Notes: generated by a model not told the origin, from the letters alone. A DNA stretch of 64,000 nucleotides from Sporosarcina luteola (GCF_023715535.1 NZ_JAMBOI010000003.1:248001-312000); one strand, 5' to 3'. Positions 1 through 8,164 are shown, counted from the stretch's first letter. Made by a program: numbers and translations.

Positions 1-76
1 AAAATCCACCGACATCATTCCATGTGAATGAAATCAGGTCATGCTCATGCTTCACTGATTTGATTTCAAATAGCAT
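1..76 (-). CDS. 5' end of an unidentified gene (partial)
   Basis: A reading frame begins with ATG at 76 on the minus strand, about 7 bases after a strong AGGAGGTGG ribosome site, and runs off the left edge. Only about 25 residues are visible, starting MLFEIKSVKHEHD. That is too little to identify the family. The ribosome site and the uninterrupted frame are the only evidence that it is a gene. Confidence 0.55.
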   Translation of the reverse strand, partial: MLFEIKSVKHEHDLISFTWNDVGGF

Positions 77-220
77 ACGGACCACCTCCTATTTTCATCT
101 TGCTGCATTGACAGATCGCCTAAACATTTGACGGCTTTTTATTGTCAATGCCCTTGTTGCGGAATCGCGAAACAATCGCCTGCAGGGGTCTTAAGTCCCT
201 TTTTGGTAATAAATTCGTTT

Positions 221-299
221 ATTCAATAGATAATTTTCCATATTCAATAGATAACTCGCTGGATTCGATAGATAACTCTACATATTCAATAGATAACGT
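221..299 (-). repeat. Tandem repeat array A, 21-bp period, head GTTATCTATTGAAT
   Basis: Four units follow one another at exact 21-bp spacing. Read on the minus strand each starts with [GA]TTATCTAT[TC]GAAT and continues with about 7 variable bases. The array lies just past the terminator of the histidine phosphatase gene. Because 21 is divisible by three, a spurious seven-residue repeat (LSIE...) appears in translation; there is no ribosome site, so I do not call a protein. It belongs to the same class as arrays B to H. Confidence 0.85.
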
Positions 300-310
300 T
301 TGGATAGCAT

Positions 311-342
311 AAAAAAACTCCTTCGCGTCATAACGAAAGGAG
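311..342 (-). terminator. Rho-independent terminator of the histidine phosphatase gene
   Basis: On the minus strand the sequence CTCCTTTCG, a short loop, then CGCGAAGGAG is followed by seven T residues. It lies about 30 bases after the stop codon at 370. Confidence 0.8.
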
Positions 343-369
343 CATAAATTACTATCCAGCAGCCAAACT

Positions 370-921
370 TCATAGAAGGGCCTCTTCCTTCCAAATCCGC
401 TCCACTTGCGCACCGTGATCGCTCACATGCACTCGAAACACATCCGGATTCGTCAACGCCTGCCACTCCTGAAAACCGATCCGTTCGTCATAACATCTCA
501 ACAGCAATGCCATTAGATTCCCATGTGTCACGAGCACGGTTTTCGAACCGTCAGGCAGTTCATCCACCACTTTACAGACGCGCTCCATCGCTTCATGGGA
601 TGACTCTCCGCCTTCATATTTCAAATGGAAATCGAGAAAAGAATCCTCCAATTTTAATAGCCAATCTTCAAATGCATACGAGCTCAACGTCCGTTCCGCC
701 AATCGGCTGTCCTCTTCTATGTGAATCTTTTTCCTGTCTGCAATCGGTTCTGCAGTCCTCCGGGCACGGATGAACGGGCTTGAAATGACTCGCTCCACTT
801 CCAGCTCATCAAAAAACTCAGCAAGCTTCTCCGACTGGACGATGCCTTCCGCAGTCAAATCTGCGTGCGGCGACTGACCTTCCGCTGAACAATGGCGCAC
901 AATGTAAATCACCTTATCCAA
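370..921 (-). CDS. Histidine phosphatase family protein (phosphoglycerate mutase-like)
   Basis: The 183-residue product carries the phosphohistidine motif of the branch at its N terminus (RHC, His10) and a second conserved histidine in VTHGNLMALL. This fits the histidine phosphatase superfamily, which hydrolyses phosphate esters through a phospho-His intermediate. RHC instead of RHG is common in small broad-specificity bacterial members. The substrate cannot be told from sequence. It starts with TTG, six bases after GGAGGTGG, stands alone, and ends at a terminator. Confidence 0.85.
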   Translation of the reverse strand: MDKVIYIVRHCSAEGQSPHADLTAEGIVQSEKLAEFFDELEVERVISSPFIRARRTAEPIADRKKIHIEEDSRLAERTLSSYAFEDWLLKLEDSFLDFHLKYEGGESSHEAMERVCKVVDELPDGSKTVLVTHGNLMALLLRCYDERIGFQEWQALTNPDVFRVHVSDHGAQVERIWKEEALL

Positions 922-1057
922 TTAAACCACCTCCATTCCTGTTTTTCCCTTGGTTGCTTCAAAGAAAACATTGTTGCTCTTTTCTAAATACTAACACTTC
1001 AGTCTAGGGAATAAAATGCACATTACATGGAACTCTAATGGCATGGAGGTGGAAAAT

Positions 1058-1246
1058 ATGAAGATTTCAAAAAAAACTACTGAAGCAGGAACCGATATCG
1101 AAGAAGTGAAACGGCAAAATGCTAACTCGGGGTTGACCTATAACCAAGTGAAAGAAGTTCTTGCCCGCACCGGTGGCATAGGAACTGCGCAGTACAGCGA
1201 CACCGATCCCGCGAAAATCCGAAAAGCGAATGAGCCTACCGAATGA
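1058..1246 (+). CDS. Small protein, possible gamma-type small acid-soluble spore protein
   Basis: A 62-residue hydrophilic product starts at ATG 1058, seven bases after GGAGGTG. An earlier in-frame ATG at 1016 lacks a ribosome site. The segment AGTDIEEVKRQNANSG resembles the repeat of gamma-type SASPs, where similar AGT...VKxQNAxS segments occur, and a second weaker segment (YSDTDPAKIRKANE) lies near the C terminus. Gamma SASPs store amino acids in the spore and are degraded at germination. The match is by eye only, so the function is tentative. Confidence 0.55.
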   Translation: MKISKKTTEAGTDIEEVKRQNANSGLTYNQVKEVLARTGGIGTAQYSDTDPAKIRKANEPTE

Positions 1247-1252
1247 AAAAAC

Positions 1253-1279
1253 CGGTTCCCATGACGGGAACCGATTTTT
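1253..1279. terminator. Terminator between convergent genes
   Basis: CGGTTCCC, a four-base loop and GGGAACCG are followed by five T residues on the plus strand, directly after the small spore-protein gene. The stem ends where the hydrolase gene on the other strand stops and could serve both. Confidence 0.8.
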
Positions 1280-2244
1280 CACTTCATATAACGATCGAGG
1301 AAATGACCGACCTTCACTTTATATGTCTCTCCGGCAAGCGCAAAGGCTTCGCCATGGTTTGCGTTCGGTACGAGGAATATTTCACTGTCGCTCGAAGTGT
1401 TCCGTTCCAATTCCCCCGCCATTTCCGTCGGCACGAATGTATCGTTCATTCCATGGATATAAAATACCGGCACGCTCGTTTTCTTCACTTGCTTCAGGGC
1501 GCTAGCTTCCCTGAATGAATAACCGGCACGGACTTTCGTCATAGCGCTTGTGCTATCCAATAATGGAAAAGCCGGCAGATGGAACATCCGATTCATCTGG
1601 TAGGTGAATAATTGGTATACGGATTGGTAGGGACTGTCTGCAATGATGGCTTTCACTTGACTCGGAAGGCCTTCCTCGCCGCTCGCCATTAACACTGTCG
1701 CCGCCCCCATCGATAATCCATGGTAGGCCACTTCCGACTTCGGTCCAAGCCTTTGCACCAACAGATTCGTCCAATCGATGAGATCGAGCCGATCCGGCCA
1801 TCCGAATCCGTAATAATCACCTTCACTTTTTCCATGCCCCCGCGCATCCGGCATGAAGATGTTGTAGCCAAGATCATTATGATAATATTGTCCGAAAAGC
1901 CCCATCTGTTTTGCGTGGCCTAAATAGCCATGCGGCAAAATGACAAGTTTATTCGTCGGCTTGGCCGCAGGTAAATAGTAGCCCGATAGCTTGAGTCCAT
2001 CTCGGGAAGTCAAATGGAGCATTTCGAACTTCTGGGCGGCGACCCATTTCTTCCAATCCCCTTTTAAATAAAGATCCAATGTCTGATCGGACACTTCCAA
2101 ATCAGCATTCCCCTGTAAATATTCTTTCGGTCCGCGCTTGACTGCCAGTTCAAAGAAAAAGAAGCTGCCCGCAATCTGTATGACTAGGAAGACGGTTGAC
2201 AAAATAACCAATAGTTTCTTCCAATTTATTTTAATTGTTCTCAT
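1279..2244 (-). CDS. Membrane-anchored alpha/beta hydrolase (YqkD-like)
   Basis: The 321-residue protein begins with one transmembrane segment (about residues 10-31) and continues as an alpha/beta hydrolase of the serine aminopeptidase S33 type. Visible elements are the oxyanion region PHGYLGHAK, DARGHGKSEG, the nucleophile elbow GLSMG (Ser178), the acid in HGMNDTF (Asp268) and the histidine in NANHGEA (His297). B. subtilis YqkD has the same layout. The catalytic domain is probably outside the membrane. The substrate is unknown. Confidence 0.85.
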   Translation of the reverse strand: MRTIKINWKKLLVILSTVFLVIQIAGSFFFFELAVKRGPKEYLQGNADLEVSDQTLDLYLKGDWKKWVAAQKFEMLHLTSRDGLKLSGYYLPAAKPTNKLVILPHGYLGHAKQMGLFGQYYHNDLGYNIFMPDARGHGKSEGDYYGFGWPDRLDLIDWTNLLVQRLGPKSEVAYHGLSMGAATVLMASGEEGLPSQVKAIIADSPYQSVYQLFTYQMNRMFHLPAFPLLDSTSAMTKVRAGYSFREASALKQVKKTSVPVFYIHGMNDTFVPTEMAGELERNTSSDSEIFLVPNANHGEAFALAGETYKVKVGHFLDRYMK

Positions 2245-2386
2245 TCCCTTAATAGTCTATTGGCATTAGTTGCCTACCATTATTATACAAGATATAGAGG
2301 GAAGTATGTACACTATTTTTACGTTTTCATAAAATTGGTATGAATATTTTTTTGTTATCACCTGAATACGAAGGTGGACAATCATC

Positions 2387-2585
2387 ATGAACCTTCTTTG
2401 GCAAACAATTCTTATATTTATTGTCGTTGAAGCAAGCGAAGCAACCCGCTACGAAAGAGGATCTTCAACAGCTCATTTCATTAATCCAAAATGGTCAGAT
2501 AGAAAATCAAAAGGCGGCAACCGACAATATCTTCACTGAAACCGTAGTGAAGAATCAAGATAACGCGCCAAAATATTTACAATAA
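2387..2585 (+). pseudogene. Internally deleted DUF421 (YetF-like) membrane protein gene
   Basis: An ATG at 2387 follows an AAGGTGG ribosome site and codes for MNLLWQTILIFIVVEA, the typical first membrane segment of DUF421/YetF proteins. After about 16 codons the frame changes, and a second frame codes for KQPATKEDLQQLISLIQNGQ and onwards to a stop at 2585, which resembles the C-terminal tail of the same family. The roughly 200 residues between are missing. Start-to-stop length is not a multiple of three. It is best read as one large internal deletion; functional products are unlikely. Confidence 0.75.
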
Positions 2586-2590
2586 AAAAA

Positions 2591-2634
2591 GCCGCGACTG
2601 ATTGCAGGGGGGTTGCAATCAATCGTGGCCTTTT
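2591..2634 (+). terminator. Terminator of the deleted DUF421 gene
   Basis: A long stem, GCCGCGACTGATTGCA paired with TGCAATCAATCGTGGC (two wobble or mismatched positions), is followed by TTTT. It survived the deletion and now separates the remnant from the small minus-strand gene beyond it. Confidence 0.8.
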
Positions 2635-2636
2635 CA

Positions 2637-2786
2637 TTATTGGTCTTTTTTACGATTTTTATTCTCATTTTCTTTAGCAGCTTTGTCGGCACTTTTGAAT
2701 TCCTTTGCATATAACACTTCTTGGGTAGAACGTAAGCCGTTGTTTTTTTCGGTTAACCTTTCATGCGGCTCCTTTTTCAGATTCAA
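2637..2786 (-). CDS. Small hydrophilic protein of unknown function
   Basis: A 49-residue frame starts at TTG 2786, about six bases after AAAGGAGAG on the minus strand, and ends at TAA 2637. The product is rich in Lys, Glu and Asn (for example EVLYAKEFKSADKAAKEN) with no membrane segment. The ribosome site and biased composition support translation. I do not recognise the family. Its composition would suit a small spore-core or coat protein, but that is only an impression. Confidence 0.55.
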   Translation of the reverse strand: MNLKKEPHERLTEKNNGLRSTQEVLYAKEFKSADKAAKENENKNRKKDQ

Positions 2787-2982
2787 AGCAAACTCTCCTT
2801 TCCGTCAATCTACAATTAGTTTTCCCGGACCGCAGAAATTTAACCAAACTACTTTAATGAAGCTGTTTACATTACAGGAATTTCAATCTAATAATCTTGA
2901 AAAGAAAAAAACTTAATCGAAAACGGCACAACCGTCATGGTTGTCCGCGCCAGAATCGCGTATAGTAAGAACAGGTGATGAT

Positions 2983-3747
2983 ATGAAAACAAAAATATAT
3001 ATAGACAATAATACATTTGTTGCTGGAACGACTTTGAAGGATGAACGTCGGCCGGAGTATAATAATATGGCTTTTCATGCAAGTGAGAAGCCCGAATCCG
3101 TCATCGAAAACCGGAAGCGATTGGCGGATTTCCTACAACGTGAGCTGACGGATTTCGTCAGCGCTAGTCAAACGCATAGTGCGAATTTCCATAAGGTGAC
3201 GGTTGCCGATAAGGGACGCGGCGCTGAGGTTGGAGGGACCGCCATTCCGGATACAGATGCACTTTACACTATTGAACCAAATGTTCTGCTCTGCAGCTTC
3301 ACAGCAGATTGCGTGCCCGTCATTTTTTGGAATGAAGCGAATGGCCTCATCGGTGTAATCCATTCCGGCTGGCAAGGAACCGTCAAGGAAATCACTTTGA
3401 AAATGTTTGAGCATCTAAAAAAAGTTGAAGGGTGCAAGCCTGGAGATTTCCACGTGCAAATCGGGATGGCGTTAAGTCAGGAGAAATTCGAAGTGGATGA
3501 GGATGTCTATGTAAAGTTCAAGGCACTCGGGTATGCGGATGAATACATGTATTTCAATGAGACTACGAATAAATACCATATCGACAACCAGAAAACCGTG
3601 AAGAAGCAACTCGAGCTAGCGGGCATTCCACCCGAACGGATCACTCTTGATCGGACATGCACCTACATAAGCCCTGATGGTTTCTCGTATCGCCAAGACA
3701 AGAAAGCGGGAAGACATTTGAGCTTTGTTATGAGAAACGGCAAATGA
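2983..3747 (+). CDS. Laccase-domain multicopper-type protein (YlmD/YfiH family)
   Basis: The 254-residue protein belongs to the Cu-oxidase_4 family (YfiH/YlmD/PgeF), members of which act on purine nucleosides or edit peptidoglycan precursors. Metal-site residues are visible: His in SASQTHSANF, Cys in FTADCVPV and His in VIHSGWQG. The family usually has HAGWRG at the last motif; here Ser and Gln replace Ala and Arg. The start at 2983 is chosen because AGGTGATGAT precedes it. It stands alone, not in the ftsZ-ylm cluster, so it may be a paralogue. Confidence 0.85.
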   Translation: MKTKIYIDNNTFVAGTTLKDERRPEYNNMAFHASEKPESVIENRKRLADFLQRELTDFVSASQTHSANFHKVTVADKGRGAEVGGTAIPDTDALYTIEPNVLLCSFTADCVPVIFWNEANGLIGVIHSGWQGTVKEITLKMFEHLKKVEGCKPGDFHVQIGMALSQEKFEVDEDVYVKFKALGYADEYMYFNETTNKYHIDNQKTVKKQLELAGIPPERITLDRTCTYISPDGFSYRQDKKAGRHLSFVMRNGK

Positions 3748-3780
3748 CTCAATAGCTTATAAAGTCGAGTATAAATAGAA

Positions 3781-3820
3781 ATACCCGTCCTGCATGTAAT
3801 GCGGCTGGACGGGTATTTTT
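3781..3820 (+). terminator. Terminator of the laccase-domain gene
   Basis: ATACCCGTCC and GGACGGGTAT form a ten-pair stem followed by five T residues about 35 bases after the stop codon. Confidence 0.85.
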
Positions 3821-3880
3821 GCATTGCTTCCTCCATGCACTCACTGAACTTTGATTTGTCCAAATTACATATTCTTGCTA

Positions 3881-4486
3881 TCAGAAGAATCGATTGCGGC
3901 AAGTGGCTCGATTTCTACAATTAGGTCGAAAATTCGTATCAACTATATTGTTTCTTCGGTTGCGCGAAGTGACCCTATTTCTGCTTGTGCAACGGCGATT
4001 TCGTGAAGTTACCTTATTTCGACCACACCTGTCACATGACATAACCCGACTAGTACGTTGGCGGCGGGAAGTATTTCGAACTCGGCTTGTGTGTTTCCGA
4101 TTTTCCGAAGTGTTTCGTACTCTGCTTGTGCGTTTACGATTTTCCGAAGTGTTTCGCACTCTGCTTGTTCGTTTACGATTTTCCGAAGTGTTCTGTACAT
4201 TACTGGTGCGATTGCGATTCCGCATAGTTACCCGGACTCTATTTTTTTGTATGTGGTTCCAAAATGCTCCCCAAACATTGTTTGTACGGCGGCGATTGCG
4301 GGAAGTTACCCGAACTCTGCTTGTATGACGGCGCTTACGGGATGTTGCCCGAACTCTGCTCGTTCTACGTTTTTTCCGTGATGTCCTTTTGTTGCTTCGA
4401 GGATCTTGAAACATAAAGTCATCAAGCCCCAAACGACTGACCATCTCTCTCGCTCTTTTAATTTCGTTTTCAAAAAAGAGTGACAT
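3881..4486 (-). CDS. cotG: CotG-like modular spore-coat protein
   Basis: The 201-residue product has a short N-terminal module (EIKRAREMVSRLGLDDFMFQ, residues 8-27) followed by an Arg/Thr/Ser/Asn-rich tail to the end. The N-terminal module aligns with the start of B. subtilis CotG (DIEEAVKSAKKEGLKDYLYQ), and the tail contains 13-residue repeats of the NTSENRKRTSRVR type, the same repeat length as in CotG. CotG is an outer-coat protein phosphorylated by CotH. Here Arg and Asn replace most Lys and His. It is divergent from cotH, the arrangement known from B. subtilis. ATG 4486 is preferred because GGGGAGG lies seven bases upstream. Confidence 0.8.
   Translation of the reverse strand: MSLFFENEIKRAREMVSRLGLDDFMFQDPRSNKRTSRKKRRTSRVRATSRKRRHTSRVRVTSRNRRRTNNVWGAFWNHIQKNRVRVTMRNRNRTSNVQNTSENRKRTSRVRNTSENRKRTSRVRNTSENRKHTSRVRNTSRRQRTSRVMSCDRCGRNKVTSRNRRCTSRNRVTSRNRRNNIVDTNFRPNCRNRATCRNRFF
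4060..4200 (-). repeat. 39-bp coding repeats inside the cotG-like gene
   Basis: At least three nearly identical 39-bp units follow one another here and code for the 13-residue repeat of the coat protein. Shorter degenerate copies continue on both sides. Such tracts are prone to slippage, so the copy number may vary between strains and assemblies. Confidence 0.8.
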
Positions 4487-4676
4487 GTCCAAACCTCCCC
4501 TCTCATGATGTAGAGAAAGTATCCGTGTGTTTCACATTTTCCTTCCTCTTCTTAAAGTACGTTGCATATTTGACAGTGGTTGAGTTATGTGCACAACTTA
4601 CGATAAATAATGTCATGGAAACATCTTTCATTATTATTCATAGAAATAGAATAATGAATGAAGGAGTGGGATTTTC

Positions 4677-5768
4677 ATCGAAACTATCGAGAAATTACCT
4701 GAATATCGACTTTTTATTCACCCTTTGGATCTGAATGAACTCCGAAAAGATATTTGGATTGATGATCCTGTTTCTGCAAAGCTCACGATTCACGGGAAAA
4801 AATACGAAGTAGACATCGCTTATCGTGGATCCCATATCCGTGACTTCCCTAAAAAGTCATATCATGTCTCTTTCTATAAACCTTCAACTTATCGAAATGC
4901 TAGCGCGTTACATTTAAATGCAGAATTCAAGGATCCATCATTGATTAGAAATAAACTTTCCTTTGATTTCTTTAATGAGATTGGTTGCCTCGCACCACAA
5001 GCGCGGTTTGTCTTTTTGAAAGTGAATGGAAAAAATGAAGGGGTGTACTTGGAATTGGAATCAGTGGACGATCGGTTCCTTGCAAACCGAAAATTGCCGG
5101 CCGGTTCTATTTTTTATGGAGTAGACGGAGATGCTAATTTTTCATTAATGAGCGACTTGGACAAAGAAGTGAAGAAATCACTTACGTTCGGATATGAACA
5201 ACAATGCGGGGCAGAGGATGATTCAAACCATTTACAAAAAATGATCATCGACATTAATACGATTCCAAGGGAAGACTTTGAAAAGAGAATTGTAGACTAT
5301 ATAAATGTGGATAAGTATTTACGTTGGCTCGCCGGTGTCGTTTTCACTCAAAATTTCGATGGATTTGTCCATAATTATGCACTTTACCGGAACAAGGAGA
5401 GCGGATTGTATGAAATCATCCCTTGGGATTATGATGCGACATGGGGGCGAGACGTGAATGGCGAGGAAATGGACAGTGATTATTTACGAATTACTGGCTT
5501 CAATACACTGACAGCAAGGATTCTTGATGTGAAAAACTTTCGGATTCACTACAAAAGCTTAGTAAAGGATATTTTAAACAATCAATTCACTGTGGACTAT
5601 TTAAAACCTAAAATACAAAGAATGCATGCAATGCTTCGCCCTTATCTATTATTGGATCCGTATAAAAAGGACAGTATCGATCTTTTTGACAGTGAACCCG
5701 ACTACATCTTTACTTTCATCGAAGAACGATCTGCATTTATTATTAGAGAAATAGAGCTGCTTGATTAG
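4677..5768 (+). CDS. cotH: Spore-coat protein kinase CotH
   Basis: The roughly 363-residue product matches CotH along its length, including DIAYRGSHIRDFPKKSYH, HLNAEFKDPSLIRNKLS, GVYLELESVDDRF and IPWDYDATWGRD, which carries the metal-binding Asp residues. CotH is an atypical kinase in the coat that phosphorylates CotG and CotB. The conserved N terminus (EYRLFIHPLDLNEL) lies before the first TTG at 4725, but no ATG, GTG or TTG precedes it in frame after the upstream stop. AAGGAG at 4661 would place initiation at ATC 4677 or ATT 4671. The start is therefore uncertain; see findings. Confidence 0.9.
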   Translation: METIEKLPEYRLFIHPLDLNELRKDIWIDDPVSAKLTIHGKKYEVDIAYRGSHIRDFPKKSYHVSFYKPSTYRNASALHLNAEFKDPSLIRNKLSFDFFNEIGCLAPQARFVFLKVNGKNEGVYLELESVDDRFLANRKLPAGSIFYGVDGDANFSLMSDLDKEVKKSLTFGYEQQCGAEDDSNHLQKMIIDINTIPREDFEKRIVDYINVDKYLRWLAGVVFTQNFDGFVHNYALYRNKESGLYEIIPWDYDATWGRDVNGEEMDSDYLRITGFNTLTARILDVKNFRIHYKSLVKDILNNQFTVDYLKPKIQRMHAMLRPYLLLDPYKKDSIDLFDSEPDYIFTFIEERSAFIIREIELLD

Positions 5769-5780
5769 TTCAGCAATGAA

Positions 5781-5819
5781 AAATCCACGCAGCCCTTTTT
5801 GAGGATTTGCGTGGATTTC
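5781..5819. terminator. Terminator between cotH and the GNAT gene
   Basis: AAATCCACGCA and TGCGTGGATTT form an 11-pair stem in the gap between the two convergent genes. It could end transcription from both sides, although the T tracts are short. Confidence 0.65.
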
Positions 5820-5823
5820 AATA

Positions 5824-6495
5824 TTATAGTGGACAAAGATCCACGTATTCTATTTGCTTCAGCTCATCGATCATGTCCAGCCAATGTTGAGGTTTATTCG
5901 ACAACACCGAATAGTAATCCGTTAAGAAATCGACGATGAGACTGGATGGGATTTCAGTCACTTGTTCATCTGTCGGCATGAAACAGAAATCCAATCCTTC
6001 CACTGCCTCTCCGTCGTTTTTCCACGAAGGATGGACGTATGGGAAATTGATGCGCTTGTAGCCAAGATGGGAGAGCACTTCCCTCCGGACATACGGGTTC
6101 ATGGCCATTACACCGCCAAAATCGAAATCTTCGCTGTCATATGGATCATAAATTTCCGCGAACATGCCGAACAGTGTCTTGCCATTTTCTAGCGCAAGCC
6201 GCTGTAGATCCTCTTCGCGCTTCTTTGCCAAGAAACGACCGATGCCGCGGCCTGACTGCCCAATGATCGTGAAATCCGTCATTGCGATATTCCAGTCCGG
6301 ATAATAACGGTACTCAGTTGCACCGACGACTTCCCCTTCATGCACCGCAACAAAGACACGGATGCTCGGGTCTTCGAGCGGTTCTTTCCACAAATCAAAC
6401 TCCAAAACCTCTTCCGGCGGAAATATCTCCCCTAGTAATGTGTGCATCTTCACAAATAGCGGATCTTCAATATCGTTCACACGAATAAATTCCAT
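5824..6495 (-). CDS. GNAT family N-acetyltransferase
   Basis: The 223-residue product has the acetyl-CoA binding signature of the GNAT fold around GQSGRGIGRFLAKKREEDLQ (about residues 109-128). The rest is only weakly conserved. It is the last gene of a three-gene operon with another GNAT protein and a nitrilase; the stop of the preceding gene is three bases before its ATG. The acceptor is unknown, but the company of a nitrilase suggests work on a nitrogenous metabolite. Confidence 0.75.
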   Translation of the reverse strand: MEFIRVNDIEDPLFVKMHTLLGEIFPPEEVLEFDLWKEPLEDPSIRVFVAVHEGEVVGATEYRYYPDWNIAMTDFTIIGQSGRGIGRFLAKKREEDLQRLALENGKTLFGMFAEIYDPYDSEDFDFGGVMAMNPYVRREVLSHLGYKRINFPYVHPSWKNDGEAVEGLDFCFMPTDEQVTEIPSSLIVDFLTDYYSVLSNKPQHWLDMIDELKQIEYVDLCPL

Positions 6496-6498
6496 TCC

Positions 6499-7173
6499 CT
6501 ATATCCCCCTTTTGAACGGATTCTTCCATTCCATCAATAACGCATTGTTATGCGAGTCTTCATCTTCTATATAGTTTTCAATCAACGTTACAGGCATGCG
6601 CCCGCAGCGGAGCAAAAATGTGACGACAGGATCCTTTAATGTCCCTTGGACAACCTCGTCGACATAGTGCTGCGGCGATTTTTCATCCGCGACCTTCCCG
6701 TACCCGGGCATCCGCCCTCCGCCAAGGACCCGCTCAACATCCAGCTTGACGGCTAGCTGGTAGATCGCCTGCATCATCCACTTGCCAAGCCCAGATTTTC
6801 GAAACTCAGGGCTAATGCAAATGTCGACAATATAAAGCGTGTCGCCGTCGGGATTGTGGTTTCGAATAAATCCGCCATCCGTAACTTCTTCCCACGTATG
6901 CACTGGCTCATCTGGGTTAAAATTCACGAGAAGTGTTGTGAGAGAACCGATGATTCGATCGTTGAATTCAACACAAATGGACCCTTTCGGAAACAAGTTT
7001 ACGTGATTCTCAAGCTGCTCTTTATTCCACCAAAGTTCCTCTGGGAATGGTGCTGGAAAGCAATCGGCCTGCAAAGCAATCATGGCGTCGAAATCCGCCG
7101 TAGTATAATTACGGACAACAACAGGAATGAAAGTCCCTTCATGAGAGACCATCACTTCACTGCGATACGCCAT
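6499..7173 (-). CDS. GNAT family N-acetyltransferase, partner of the nitrilase
   Basis: A 224-residue GNAT protein with the acetyl-CoA loop in ICISPEFRKSGLGKWMMQ. In B. subtilis YhcX a similar GNAT domain is fused to a nitrilase domain; here the two are separate, overlapping genes, with the nitrilase first. ATG 7173 is preferred to GTG 7182 because GGAAGTGAG lies just upstream. Its 5' end overlaps the nitrilase gene by 17 bases, so translation is probably coupled. Confidence 0.8.
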   Translation of the reverse strand: MAYRSEVMVSHEGTFIPVVVRNYTTADFDAMIALQADCFPAPFPEELWWNKEQLENHVNLFPKGSICVEFNDRIIGSLTTLLVNFNPDEPVHTWEEVTDGGFIRNHNPDGDTLYIVDICISPEFRKSGLGKWMMQAIYQLAVKLDVERVLGGGRMPGYGKVADEKSPQHYVDEVVQGTLKDPVVTFLLRCGRMPVTLIENYIEDEDSHNNALLMEWKNPFKRGI

Positions 7174-8053
7174 TGCTCTCACTTCCGATTGGTTTTTCTC
7201 CCCAATCCGTATACAGATCGGTTCTCCGATCTCTCCAAGTTGTTACCGAACCTTTCTCGCGGACTTCGTACAGCAGGTTCAAATCCAGATCAGCCGTAAC
7301 GAGCATGTCGTGATTCAGTTCCCCTTCCGAAGCCAACCCTTTCGGCGGGAACGGAATGTCGTTCGGTGTAATGATTGCGGCTTGCCCAAAGTTCGCGCGC
7401 ATGAAGTCAACAGTTGGCAAGGATCCGACCGTCCCTGTCAATACAACATATACTTGGTTTTCAATCGCCCGCGCGTGGCTCGTGTACCGGACGCGATGAA
7501 ACCCATGACGATCGTCGGTGCAGGAAGGACAAAAAATGACATCCGCCCCCGCCGCTTTCACCATCCGGACGATTTCAGGGAATTCGATATCATAGCACGT
7601 CAAAATGGCGATTCTGCCCTTTTCGGTGTCGAACACTTTCAGCTCATCGCCCGCTGCCATATTCCAACCTTCTATTTCGAAAGGGGTGATGTGCAACTTC
7701 GCTTGCTCCTCCACTGTGCCATCCGGGAAGAAAAGATGAGCGACATTATAAAGGCGCCCCTCACGCTGAATGACGTGAGTGCCGCCGATTATATGCATGT
7801 TCGTTTCTTTTGCGAGCGTGGTGAACAGTTTGATGTATTGATTCGTAAAGCCTGGCAGCGCCTCGATCGACAGCGCTTTTCCGTTTTCATCACCAATGGA
7901 AAGCAGCTGCGTCGTAAAGAATTCCGGGAATAAAACAAACTCTGCGCCATATTCCTGCGCATTTCGGATATAGTGCTCACATTGCGCCGCGAACTCGGCA
8001 AAGGAGCTAATGGTATGCAGATGATATTGCACAGCGGAAACACGAAGTTTCAT
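7157..8053 (-). CDS. Carbon-nitrogen hydrolase (nitrilase superfamily)
   Basis: The 298-residue product shows the three catalytic regions of the nitrilase fold: Glu in LFPEFF, Lys in AKLHITPFE and Cys in LTCYDIEFPE. Such enzymes hydrolyse amides or nitriles. Similarity is to the hydrolase half of B. subtilis YhcX. ATG 8053 is chosen because GGGGGG lies eight bases upstream. It is the first gene of the operon with two acetyltransferases. The substrate cannot be read from sequence. Confidence 0.85.
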   Translation of the reverse strand: MKLRVSAVQYHLHTISSFAEFAAQCEHYIRNAQEYGAEFVLFPEFFTTQLLSIGDENGKALSIEALPGFTNQYIKLFTTLAKETNMHIIGGTHVIQREGRLYNVAHLFFPDGTVEEQAKLHITPFEIEGWNMAAGDELKVFDTEKGRIAILTCYDIEFPEIVRMVKAAGADVIFCPSCTDDRHGFHRVRYTSHARAIENQVYVVLTGTVGSLPTVDFMRANFGQAAIITPNDIPFPPKGLASEGELNHDMLVTADLDLNLLYEVREKGSVTTWRDRRTDLYTDWGEKPIGSESNGVSQ

Positions 8054-8164
8054 TGACAAAACCCCCCATTATACGTGATTAGGAACATCATAATATAGGA
8101 ATGGGGTAAAGTCATTCATTATTTTCCAACTAGTTGGGCATACGGTGGCTGTGAAGCGAGTCAA

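Noticed and set aside
2602-2916. Plus-strand 104-codon frame after the deleted DUF421 gene
   Set aside because: It starts inside a terminator stem and is the reverse of the small minus-strand gene at 2637-2786, which has a good ribosome site.
3894-4381. Plus-strand frames opposite the cotG-like gene
   Set aside because: Shadows of the repetitive gene; the minus strand has the ribosome site, the CotG-type N terminus and the cotH neighbour.
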